Below are positions 17,576 through 26,240 of a DNA stretch of 64,000 bases, in pieces. Every line of letters starts with the position of its first letter. Position 1 is the first letter of the stretch. This stretch comes from UBA4615 sp046046245. GTDB lineage: Bacteria; Pseudomonadota; Gammaproteobacteria; Burkholderiales; Burkholderiaceae_E. The notes beneath the pieces are model-generated. The model was given only the letters and a program-made list of their open reading frames with translations. It was not told where the DNA came from and searched no databases. The stretch lies in contig JBJOKE010000011.1 in NCBI GenBank assembly GCA_046046245.1, positions 62,001-126,000 of the forward strand, given 5' to 3'. Position numbers and translations under genes: made by a program.

Positions 17576-18357
17576 CGTCCGGTGAAGCGGGGGGCGCGCT
17601 TCTCGACGAATGCGGCGACGCCCTCGCGGAAGTCCTCGGTGCGGAAGGCCTGGCCCTGCATCAGCGCCTCGACCTCGAGCTGGTCGGCCAGGCCGTTGCC
17701 CGCGCCCTGGGTGAAGGCCTGCTTGACGAGATCGAGCGCGCGCGTGGGCATCTGCGCGAGCTTCGTCGCGCAGGCGCGGGCCTCGTCGGCGAGCGCCTCG
17801 TCGGCGAACACCTTCCAGACCAGCCCGTACTGCAGCGCCTCGCGTGCCGGGATCTTGTCGGCGAGCATCACCATCGCTCGCGCCCGGACGTCGCCGACGA
17901 TCCGGGGCAGGAACCAGGTGCTGCCGCAGTCGGGCACCAGGCCGATCTTCGTGAACGCCTGCAGGAAGGACGCCGACTCGCCGGCGAGCACCACGTCGCA
18001 GGCGAGCGCGAGGCTCATGCCGGCGCCGGCCGCCGAGCCGTTGACGGCGGCGACGATCGGCTTGGGGCATTGCCGCATCGCGAGCACGATCGGGTGGTAG
18101 CTCTCGCGCAGCGACTGCGAGACGTCGGCATCGCCGGTGCGCATCGACGAGGCGCCGAGGTCGGCGCCTGCGCAGAAGCCACGGCCGGCGCCGGTCAGGA
18201 TCAGCGCACGGACCGATGGATCGGCCTTGGCCGCCGCCAGCGCCGCGCGCAGGCCGTCGAGCATCGCCGGATTCAGCGCGTTCAGCACGCCGGGACGGTT
18301 CATCGTGATCGTCATCACGCCGCCTTCGACGGCGGTCAGGACGGCGGGCTCGCTCAT
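17572..18357 (-). CDS. Enoyl-CoA hydratase/isomerase family protein
   Basis: A 261-residue crotonase-fold enzyme. The oxyanion-hole segments are GAGRGFCAGADL and NGSAAGAGMSLALACD. The Glu of typical hydratases at the second acidic position is replaced in GLVPDCGSTW (Asp present, as in PaaG-like isomerases). It lies in an operon with two acyl-CoA dehydrogenases and a biotin carboxylase/carboxyltransferase pair. By analogy with the Pseudomonas Atu cluster it would be AtuE, isohexenylglutaconyl-CoA hydratase; a PaaG-like isomerase is the alternative. Spacing to the upstream acyl-CoA dehydrogenase gene is 32 bases. Confidence 0.85.
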   Translation of the reverse strand: MSEPAVLTAVEGGVMTITMNRPGVLNALNPAMLDGLRAALAAAKADPSVRALILTGAGRGFCAGADLGASSMRTGDADVSQSLRESYHPIVLAMRQCPKPIVAAVNGSAAGAGMSLALACDVVLAGESASFLQAFTKIGLVPDCGSTWFLPRIVGDVRARAMVMLADKIPAREALQYGLVWKVFADEALADEARACATKLAQMPTRALDLVKQAFTQGAGNGLADQLEVEALMQGQAFRTEDFREGVAAFVEKRAPRFTGR

Positions 18358-18389
18358 CGGGGACTCCTGGGATTCGGGTGGGAACGGGG

Positions 18390-19562
18390 TCAGACCAGGC
18401 CGAGCTGGCGTGCGGCGAGGTCGTTCATCACCTCCTCCGCGCCGCCGCCGATCATGTAGACCTTGCAGTCGCGCCATGCGCGCTCGATCCGCGTGCCGCG
18501 CAGGAAGCCGGCGCCGCCGAGCACCTGCACCGCCTCGTCGGCGACGTCGCGCATCAGCCGCCCGCCGGCGTTCTTCGCGAGCGCCAGCTCGCCGGCCGGC
18601 GACTCGCCGGCGTCGAGCCGCAGCGCGAGCTGGACCAGCCAGGCCTGCAGCGGCAGCACGCCGTCGATCATCCTGACCAGCTTGTGCCGGACCGCCTGGT
18701 GGTCGACCAGCCGCGCGCCGAAGGTGCGGCGCTCGCGCGCCCAGTCGATCGCGTCCTCGCAGCAGGCCATCGCCTGGCCGAGGCCACCGGCGGCCATCGT
18801 CATCCGCTCGCCGTTGAAGTTCTGCATCACGAGACGGAAGCCGCGGTCGACCTCGCCGACCAGGCGCTCGTCGGGCACGAAGACCTCGTCGAAGTAGAGC
18901 GCCGCGGTGTCCGAGGCCCACCAGCCGATCTTCTTCAGCGGCGTGCGCGCGAGGCCCTTCGCATGGCCGTCGACGAGGAAGAGGGAGACGCCGGCCGCGC
19001 CCGGGCCGCCGGTCCGCGCGGCCACGAGGAGGTGGTCTGCGCGGATGCCCGAGGTGATGAACATCTTCTGGCCGGTGATCGCCCAGCCGCCGGGGCGCCG
19101 CTGCGCGCGGGTCTGCAGCTGCGCGACGTCCGAGCCGCCCGAGGGCTCGGTGATCGCGAGCGCGCCGATCGTCTCGCCGGCGAGGATCGACGGGATGACC
19201 GTCCGCTTGACCTCGTCGGTCGCGCCGGCGAGCAGCGGCCACAGCATGATCGAGTGCGAGCCGAGGCTCGCGGTCACGCCGCCGATGCCGGCGCGGCCGA
19301 GCTCGACCGACGACAGCAGCTTCGACACGTTGTCGCAGGGCGTGCCGCCGTATTCGGTCGGATAGCCCAGGCCGAGCAGGCCGACCTCGGCCGCCTTGCG
19401 GTAGACCTCGCGCGGGAAGGTGCCGGCCTCGTCCCAGTCGTTCGCGTGCGGCTGCAGCTCGCCCTCGACGAACGCGCGGACGGCGTCGGCGATCTGCAGG
19501 TGCTCGGACGTGACGCCGGGCAGGGTCGCGAAGTCGAAGGCGGGCAGGCGGGGTGCGGGCAT
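18390..19562 (-). CDS. Acyl-CoA dehydrogenase
   Basis: A 390-residue FAD enzyme of the usual three-domain family. The FAD/substrate signatures ALAITEPSGGSDVAQLQTRA and GQKMFITSGIRADHL are present, and the catalytic-base region reads MIGGGAEEVMNDLAARQLG with Glu in the usual place. It lies 22 bases downstream of the biotin carboxylase gene. One of two acyl-CoA dehydrogenases in this operon, so one may act before and one after the carboxylation step. The physiological substrate is probably a branched or terpenoid acyl-CoA (inference from neighbours). Confidence 0.9.
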   Translation of the reverse strand: MPAPRLPAFDFATLPGVTSEHLQIADAVRAFVEGELQPHANDWDEAGTFPREVYRKAAEVGLLGLGYPTEYGGTPCDNVSKLLSSVELGRAGIGGVTASLGSHSIMLWPLLAGATDEVKRTVIPSILAGETIGALAITEPSGGSDVAQLQTRAQRRPGGWAITGQKMFITSGIRADHLLVAARTGGPGAAGVSLFLVDGHAKGLARTPLKKIGWWASDTAALYFDEVFVPDERLVGEVDRGFRLVMQNFNGERMTMAAGGLGQAMACCEDAIDWARERRTFGARLVDHQAVRHKLVRMIDGVLPLQAWLVQLALRLDAGESPAGELALAKNAGGRLMRDVADEAVQVLGGAGFLRGTRIERAWRDCKVYMIGGGAEEVMNDLAARQLGLV

Positions 19563-19584
19563 CGCGGCGGTCCTCGTGGGTCGT

Positions 19585-21558
19585 TCAGGCCGGATCCGGT
19601 TCGATCCGCACCAGCAGGCGGCCCGGCGCGACCTGGGTGCCGGCCGCGGCGCCCACCTCGACGACCGTGCCGGCGACCGGCGCCTCGAAGCGATGCTCCA
19701 TCTTCATCGCCTCGATCGACAGCAGGTACGCACCGCGTTCCACGCGCTGGCCGGCCTCGACCGCGACGCGCGTCAGCTGGCCGTGCATCCTGCTGACGAT
19801 CGCACCGCCCGCCGCGCCGCCGCCCGCCTCGCGCGGCCGGTCTGTGACGTCGGCGACCGCATCCGAGACACCGAACGCGTCGAGCCAGCCGCGGGGGCCG
19901 TCGCCGTGCAGCCGGACCGCGCCGCGCAGGCCGCCGACCGAGACCGAGGCCCGCAGCCCGTCGTCGGCATGGACCTCGACCTCGATCAGGCGCCCGTCGG
20001 CGAGCTCGACCCCGATCGGTCCCGATGCGGCCACCTCGACGCGGACGGGATGCTCGCGGCCCGCGGCCTCGAGCCGCAGCGGCGAGGCGCGCCGGCCCGA
20101 CGAGGACCAGCGGGCGAGGGGCCCGTGGGCCGCGGCCGCGCGGTGGACGCGCAGCGCGGCGGCGACCGCGAGCCAGCGCGGATCGGGCGCGGGCGCCACC
20201 CAGTCGGCGGTGGCCTCGCCGAGCCATGCGGTGGCGAGTTCGGCCCGCGCGAACGGCTCGGCCTGCAGCAGCCTGCACAGCCAGTCGCGATTGGTCCGCA
20301 GCCCGCAGACCGTCGTGTCCCCGAGGGCGGCGACCAGCCGTGCGCGTGCCTGCTCGCGGTCCGTGCCCCAGGCGATCACCTTCGCGATCATCGAGTCGTA
20401 GAACGGCGGCACCGCGGCGCGCGCCGCGAGCCCGTGGTCGACCCGCAGGCCGGCGCCCGCGGGCATCCGCCACGCGCCGATCGGCCCGACCTGGGGGGCA
20501 AAGCCCGCGTACGGGTCCTCGGCGCACAGGCGCGCCTCGATCGCGTGACCGTGGAAGCGGATCGCCTCCTGCGGCAGCGGCAGCGGCTCGCCGCGCGCGA
20601 CGCGCAGCTGCCAGTCGACGAGGTCGAGCCCGGTGATCGCCTCGGTGACCGGATGCTCGACCTGCAGCCGGGTGTTCATCTCGAGGAACCAGAACGCGCC
20701 GTCGGGCTCGAGCAGGAACTCGATCGTGCCCGCGCCGACATAGCCGACCGCGCGGGCGAGGCGGATCGCCGCGTCCCCCATACGGGCCCGCAGCGATCCG
20801 GAGACGCCCGGCGCGGGCGCCTCCTCGAGCACCTTCTGGTTGCGGCGCTGCGTCGAGCAGTCGCGCTCGCCGAGGTGCACATACCCGCCGAGGGTGTCGC
20901 CGAAGACCTGGATCTCGACGTGCCGCGCGCGGACCACGCGGCGCTCGACGAGCAGGGTGCCGTCGCCGAACGAGGACTGCGCCTCGGCGCGTGCCGAGCG
21001 GATCGCCTCGCGCAGCGCCTGCTCGTCCGACAGGTCGTCGACCGCGCGCATCCCGCGGCCGCCGCCGCCGGCCGCGGCCTTGACCATCAGCGGCGCGCCG
21101 ACGTGGCGCGCCTGCGCGACCAGGGTCTCGTCGTCCTGGTCGTCGCCCTGATAGCCAGGGAGGCAGGGCACGTCGAGCGACTGCGCGAGCCGCTTGGCCG
21201 CCGACTTGTTGCCCAGCGCATCGATCGCCTCGGGCGGCGGGCCGACGAACACGATCCCGGCCTCGCGCAGCGCCCGCGCGAAGCTCGCGTTCTCGGACAG
21301 GAAGCCGTAGCCGGGGTGGACGGCCTGCGCGCCGGCCGCACGGCACGCGTCGAGGATCCTCGCGATGTCGAGGTAGCTGTCGCGGGCGGGGCCGCCACCG
21401 ATCCGGACCGCGGCATCGGCCTCGGCGACGTGGCGCGCGTCGGCGTCGACGTCCGAGTACACCGCCACGGTGCGGATCCCCAGCGCGCGGGCCGTGCGGA
21501 TCACGCGGCAGGCGATCTCTCCGCGGTTGGCGATCAGGAGCGTGTCGAACGAGGCCAA
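19585..21558 (-). CDS. Biotin-dependent acyl-CoA carboxylase alpha subunit (biotin carboxylase + BCCP)
   Basis: A 657-residue fusion. The biotin carboxylase domain starts MASFDTLLIANRGEIACRVIRTA and covers about 445 residues, with the ATP-grasp glycine loop KAAAGGGGRGM and EMNTRLQVEHPVTE. A middle BT-type domain follows, and a BCCP domain closes the chain with the biotinyl lysine in EAMKMEH (about Lys619). The layout is that of methylcrotonyl-, geranyl- and propionyl-CoA carboxylases. The carboxyltransferase gene is two genes upstream in the same operon. Next to AtuA- and AtuD-like genes, the best assignment is the geranyl-CoA carboxylase type (AtuF). Methylcrotonyl-CoA carboxylase (LiuD) is the main alternative. 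Confidence 0.9.
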   Translation of the reverse strand: MASFDTLLIANRGEIACRVIRTARALGIRTVAVYSDVDADARHVAEADAAVRIGGGPARDSYLDIARILDACRAAGAQAVHPGYGFLSENASFARALREAGIVFVGPPPEAIDALGNKSAAKRLAQSLDVPCLPGYQGDDQDDETLVAQARHVGAPLMVKAAAGGGGRGMRAVDDLSDEQALREAIRSARAEAQSSFGDGTLLVERRVVRARHVEIQVFGDTLGGYVHLGERDCSTQRRNQKVLEEAPAPGVSGSLRARMGDAAIRLARAVGYVGAGTIEFLLEPDGAFWFLEMNTRLQVEHPVTEAITGLDLVDWQLRVARGEPLPLPQEAIRFHGHAIEARLCAEDPYAGFAPQVGPIGAWRMPAGAGLRVDHGLAARAAVPPFYDSMIAKVIAWGTDREQARARLVAALGDTTVCGLRTNRDWLCRLLQAEPFARAELATAWLGEATADWVAPAPDPRWLAVAAALRVHRAAAAHGPLARWSSSGRRASPLRLEAAGREHPVRVEVAASGPIGVELADGRLIEVEVHADDGLRASVSVGGLRGAVRLHGDGPRGWLDAFGVSDAVADVTDRPREAGGGAAGGAIVSRMHGQLTRVAVEAGQRVERGAYLLSIEAMKMEHRFEAPVAGTVVEVGAAAGTQVAPGRLLVRIEPDPA

Positions 21559-21583
21559 GGCGACTCTCCGCGTCGGGACCCGT

Positions 21584-22744
21584 TCAGCGCTCGCGAGGCA
21601 GGATGCCCATCGTCTTCGCGATGATCCCCATCATCACCTCGTCGGCGCCGCCGCCGATCGAGCCGAGCCGGGTGTCGCGCCAGAAGCGGTTCACCCGCGT
21701 CTCCTCGATGTAGCCCATCCCGCCCCAGAACTGCACGCACCAGTCGGCGACCTCGCGCGCGACGCGCGCGCCCTTGAGCTTCACCATCGACGCGAGCTGG
21801 GTCACGTCGTGGCCCTGGATGTACAGGCCCACCGCCTTGTGGAAGAGGGCGCCCACCGCCTCGACCTCGGTCTGCAGCTCGGCGAGCTTGTAGTAGATGT
21901 ACTGGTTGTGCAGCAGCGGCTTGCCGAAGGCCTGACGCTCGCGCAGGTAGTCGATCGTCTCCTGGATGACGTGCTTCGACTTGGTCCAGCCGGCGCCGGC
22001 CCACAGCCGCTCCTCCTGGAACTGCTCCATCTGGTAGACGAAGCCCATGCCTTCCTCGCCGATCCGCCAGCGCTGCGGCACGCGGACCGAGTCGAAGTGC
22101 AGCTGCGCGGTGTCCGACGCGTTCATGCCGGCCTTCTTCAGCTTCTTCGCGACCGAGACCCCCCTGGTCTTCATCGGCACGCAGATCAGCGTCTTGTTGC
22201 GGTGGCCGCCGCCCTCGGAGGTGTTCGCCAGCAGGCAGATCCAGTCGGCCTGCGTGCCGTTGGTCGTCCACATCTTGCCGCCGTCGATCACGTAGTCGTC
22301 GCCGTCCTTGCGCGCGACCGTGCGGATCGACGCGACGTCCGAACCCGCGCCGACCTCGGACACGCCGAGGCAGGCGACGTACTCGCCGGTGATCGAGGGC
22401 TCGAGGAATTCCTTGCGGACCTCGTCGTTGCCGCGCCTGGCGAGCGCGGGCGTGGCCATGTCGGTCTGCACGCCGATCGCCATCGGGATGCCGCCGCAGC
22501 GGATGTGGGTCAGCGCCTCGGCGAACGCGGCCGCGTACGAGTAGTCGAGGCCCATCCCGCCGTACTCCGCCGGCTTGTGCACGCCGAGGAACCCGAGCTT
22601 GCCCATCTTCCGGAACAGCTCCTTGGCCGGGAAGATCTCGGCCTTCTCCCATTCGTCGACGAAGGGGTTGATCTCCGAGTCGATGAACTTCTTCAGCGAG
22701 TCCTGCAGCGCGACGTGGTCGGGGCCGTAGATGGACGGTTGCAT
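21584..22744 (-). CDS. Acyl-CoA dehydrogenase, AtuD-like (citronellyl-CoA dehydrogenase type)
   Basis: A 386-residue acyl-CoA dehydrogenase. It begins HVALQDSLKKFIDSEINPFV and has YVACLGVSEVGAGSDVASIR and GGKMWTTNGTQADWICLLA. The catalytic Glu is in IGGGADEVMMGIIAKTMG. It is distinct from the other dehydrogenase of the operon and lies between the carboxyltransferase and biotin carboxylase genes, the position held by AtuD in the Pseudomonas atuABCDEFGH cluster. AtuD oxidises citronellyl-CoA to geranyl-CoA. Spacing to the genes on both sides is 25-34 bases. Confidence 0.88.
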   Translation of the reverse strand: MQPSIYGPDHVALQDSLKKFIDSEINPFVDEWEKAEIFPAKELFRKMGKLGFLGVHKPAEYGGMGLDYSYAAAFAEALTHIRCGGIPMAIGVQTDMATPALARRGNDEVRKEFLEPSITGEYVACLGVSEVGAGSDVASIRTVARKDGDDYVIDGGKMWTTNGTQADWICLLANTSEGGGHRNKTLICVPMKTRGVSVAKKLKKAGMNASDTAQLHFDSVRVPQRWRIGEEGMGFVYQMEQFQEERLWAGAGWTKSKHVIQETIDYLRERQAFGKPLLHNQYIYYKLAELQTEVEAVGALFHKAVGLYIQGHDVTQLASMVKLKGARVAREVADWCVQFWGGMGYIEETRVNRFWRDTRLGSIGGGADEVMMGIIAKTMGILPRER

Positions 22745-22778
22745 CGGGTGTCTCCGGTGTGGCGGGGGATCCAGGGGC

Positions 22779-24407
22779 TCAGGGGCGGGCGACGCCGAAC
22801 TGCATCGGCCGCATGCTGCGGCGCTCGGCGCGGCGGCAGACGTCGAACGCCAGGCCGAGCACGCGGCGGGTGTCGCGCGGGTCGATCACGCCGTCGTCGA
22901 GCATCCGCCCGCTGGTGTAGAAGGCATCGGACTGGCGGTCGAAGTTCGCGACGATCCTCGCCTCGAGGGCCGACAGCTGCGCCTCGTCGACCGGCACCCC
23001 GCGCCGCTTCGCGCCGCCTTCGGCGACGATCCGCATCGTGAGCGCGGCCTGCTCGCCACCCATCACCGCGGTGCGCGCGTTCGGCCACGAGAACACGAAG
23101 CGCGGGCCGTAGGCGCGGCCGCACATCCCGTAGTTGCCGGCGCCGAACGACGCGCCGCACATCAGGGTGATCGCGGGCACGGTGGCGTTCGCCACTGCCT
23201 GGATCATCTTCGAGCCGTGCTTGATCATGCCGGCCTGCTCGGAGGCGCGGCCCACGATGTAGCCGGTGGTGTTCTGCAGGTAGAGCAGCGGGATGCCGCT
23301 CTGGCAGCACGACTGGATGAAGTGGGTGGCCTTGGTGGCGCCCGCCGGGTCGATCGGCCCGTTGTTGGTGACGATGCCGATCGGCTGCCCGTAGAGCGAC
23401 GCGTGGCCGCAGACGGTGGCCGGGCCGTAGTCGCGGCCGAAGTCGAGGAATTCCGAGCGGTCGACGATCCGCGCGATCACCTCGTGCATGTCGACCGGCT
23501 GGCGGAAGTCGAGCGGCATCGCGCCGGCGAGCTCGTCGGTGGGATGGAGCGGCTCGAGCGCAGCGTCGTCCGCGAGCGTCGAGCCCGGGCCCTGGGCGTC
23601 CCAGGCGAGCCGCGCCATCAGCTCGCGCGCGATCCGCAGCCCGTCGGCATCGTCGTCGGCGAGGAACTCGCCGAGCCCGGAGACCGTCGCGTGCATCTCG
23701 CCGCCGCCCAGTTCCTCGTCGGTCGCGATCTCGCCGGTCGCCGCCTTCAGCAGCGGCGGGCCGGCGAGGAAGGCGCGCGCCCGGCCCTTCACCATGATCA
23801 CGTAGTCGGACAGGCCCGGCATGTAGGCGCCGCCCGCGGTCGAGGAGCCGTGGACCACGGCCACCACCGGGATGCCGGCGGCCGACAGCCGCGCGAGGTT
23901 GTAGAAGATCCGCCCGCCGTGGACGAAGCCGTCGACCTGGTACTTGAGCAGGTTCGCGCCGGCCGACTCGATCAGCTGGACGAAGGGCAGCCGGTTCTCG
24001 AGCGCGATCTCCTGCGTGCGCAGCAGCTTCTCGCGGCCCATGTGCTGGATCGCGCCGGCGTCGATGCCGGCGTCACTGACCGTGATCGCGCAGCGGGTGC
24101 CGCCGACGACCCCGATGCCGTTGATCATCCCGCCGCCGGGCACGGACTTCTCCGGGTCCGGCTCGTCGCAGAGCCAGCCGGCGAGCGATGACAGCTCGAG
24201 CCAGGGGGCACCGGGGTCGAGCAGCCGCGCGAGCCGCTCGCGCGGCAGCAGCTGTCCCCGCCTGTCGAAGAGCGGCTTGGCCTTCGCGGACGCGGTCGCG
24301 GCACGGGTCTCGAGCTCGCGCATCCGTGCGACCAGCGCGAGCATGCCCTCGCGCCGCTCGGAGAAGGCCGGCGAGGACGCGTCGATCCGGGAGTCGATGA
24401 CCGGCAT
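22779..24407 (-). CDS. Acyl-CoA carboxylase carboxyltransferase subunit, AtuC-like
   Basis: A 542-residue carboxyltransferase (beta subunit). The two crotonase-like halves each carry a Gly-rich oxyanion segment: VVHGSSTAGGAYMPGLSDY and LMCGASFGAGNYGMCGRAYGP. QNTTGYIVGRASEQAGMIKHG corresponds to the MCC/GCC QNxTGFMVG region. In methylcrotonyl-CoA carboxylases the glycine after ICGASYGAGNYGM is followed by similar residues, so reading cannot separate MCC from geranyl-CoA carboxylase. The gene partners (AtuA, AtuD, SDR) support the geranyl-type. It starts two bases after the stop of the upstream SDR gene. Confidence 0.9.
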   Translation of the reverse strand: MPVIDSRIDASSPAFSERREGMLALVARMRELETRAATASAKAKPLFDRRGQLLPRERLARLLDPGAPWLELSSLAGWLCDEPDPEKSVPGGGMINGIGVVGGTRCAITVSDAGIDAGAIQHMGREKLLRTQEIALENRLPFVQLIESAGANLLKYQVDGFVHGGRIFYNLARLSAAGIPVVAVVHGSSTAGGAYMPGLSDYVIMVKGRARAFLAGPPLLKAATGEIATDEELGGGEMHATVSGLGEFLADDDADGLRIARELMARLAWDAQGPGSTLADDAALEPLHPTDELAGAMPLDFRQPVDMHEVIARIVDRSEFLDFGRDYGPATVCGHASLYGQPIGIVTNNGPIDPAGATKATHFIQSCCQSGIPLLYLQNTTGYIVGRASEQAGMIKHGSKMIQAVANATVPAITLMCGASFGAGNYGMCGRAYGPRFVFSWPNARTAVMGGEQAALTMRIVAEGGAKRRGVPVDEAQLSALEARIVANFDRQSDAFYTSGRMLDDGVIDPRDTRRVLGLAFDVCRRAERRSMRPMQFGVARP

Positions 24408-24409
24408 GC

Positions 24410-25321
<912 letters not shown>

Positions 25322-25414
25322 CGCGCGGTCCGGATGATGAGCGGGAATGCGTTAGCGTGTCGGCAGGGGTCGGGGGCGTCAAGTTGCGGCGCAGCATCCC
25401 GGGCGCGGGACAGT

Positions 25415-25445
25415 CCGGAAACGCCCTGCTCGAGCCGGTTTCCGG
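25415..25445. promoter_or_regulatory. Inverted repeat in the divergent SDR/TetR intergenic region
   Basis: Perfect 8-bp arms CCGGAAAC (25415-25422) and GTTTCCGG (25438-25445) are separated by 15 bases. They lie between the two divergent operons and just upstream of the -35 of the TetR promoter. A dimeric regulator site is plausible; a hairpin is the alternative. Confidence 0.45.
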
Positions 25446-25454
25446 CGGGCGCCC

Positions 25455-25482
25455 TTGACGGTGCCCTGCGGCGCCCTATACT
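25455..25482 (+). promoter_or_regulatory. Sigma-70-type promoter for the TetR-atuA operon
   Basis: TTGACG at 25455-25460 and TATACT at 25477-25482 are separated by 16 bases, a good match to the consensus in an otherwise GC-rich region. Transcription would start near 25489, about 35 bases before the TetR ATG. Confidence 0.65.
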
Positions 25483-25495
25483 GAGCCGGACTCAG
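25481..25495. promoter_or_regulatory. Short operator-like palindrome at the TetR transcription start
   Basis: CTGAG and CTCAG arms flank five bases (CCGGA), overlapping the end of the -10 box and the predicted start of transcription. Position and symmetry fit autorepression by the adjacent TetR protein; this is inference. Confidence 0.45.
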
Positions 25496-25523
25496 CAACG
25501 GCGCCCCCGCGCCCCCGCCGACG

Positions 25524-26213
25524 ATGACGGCACTGCCCCGACGACGCAAGGCCGTGCGCCGCACGGAGATCCTGGCCGCGGCGCGCGAGGTCTTCGTCGC
25601 CAAGCGCTTCGAGGACGCGTCGGTCGCCGAGATCGCGGCGCGCGCGGACTGCGTCGAGGGCACCCTCTACACCTATTTCCGCAACAAGCGCGACCTGTTC
25701 GACGCGGTGCTGACGGAGATCTACGATGCGCTGATCGCCGACATCGAGCCGCGCTTCGCAGCGCTCGAGGGCACGGCCGATCGGCTGCGGTTCCTGATCG
25801 CGAGGCACCTGCAGATCGCGGTCGACGACCCCGGGGTGTCGGCGATGCTCGGGCGCGAGGCGCGCGGCTCGCTGCCGTACTTCGGCTCGACGCAGCACGA
25901 CCTGAACCGCCGGTACGCGCGCTTCCTCACGAGGACGCTGTCCGACGGCGTCGAGCGCGGCGAGCTTCGGGCGGACCTGGACCTTGCGATGGCGCGCGAC
26001 TTCGTCTTCGGCGGGCTCGAGCATCGCGTCCGCGAGCTGCTGGGCCGCGGCAGGAGGATCGATCCGCCCCGGATGGCGCGCGAGATGACCGCGATGCTGC
26101 TCGACGGCTTCGCGGCGCGGCCGGCGGCGCCGGCGGCGAGGGGCGCGCCGCTGGACAGGATCGAGGCGCGACTGGCGCGGCTCGAGGACGAACTGAGGGC
26201 GAGGGCGCGATAG
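25524..26213 (+). CDS. TetR-family transcriptional regulator
   Basis: A 229-residue TetR repressor. The N-terminal HTH is classical: RRTEILAAAREVFVAKRFED, SVAEIAARADCVEGTLYTYF, then RNKRDLFDAVL. The C-terminal ligand domain is all helical. The chain ends in a charged Leu/Arg-rich segment (LDRIEARLARLEDELRAR) that could form a short coiled coil. It lies between the two divergent Atu-like operons and 27 bases before the AtuA gene, so it probably controls one or both, with an acyl-CoA or terpenoid acid as inducer (inference). Confidence 0.92.
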   Translation: MTALPRRRKAVRRTEILAAAREVFVAKRFEDASVAEIAARADCVEGTLYTYFRNKRDLFDAVLTEIYDALIADIEPRFAALEGTADRLRFLIARHLQIAVDDPGVSAMLGREARGSLPYFGSTQHDLNRRYARFLTRTLSDGVERGELRADLDLAMARDFVFGGLEHRVRELLGRGRRIDPPRMAREMTAMLLDGFAARPAAPAARGAPLDRIEARLARLEDELRARAR

Positions 26214-26240
26214 CGCCTGGCACGGGAGGAGACACCGCAG

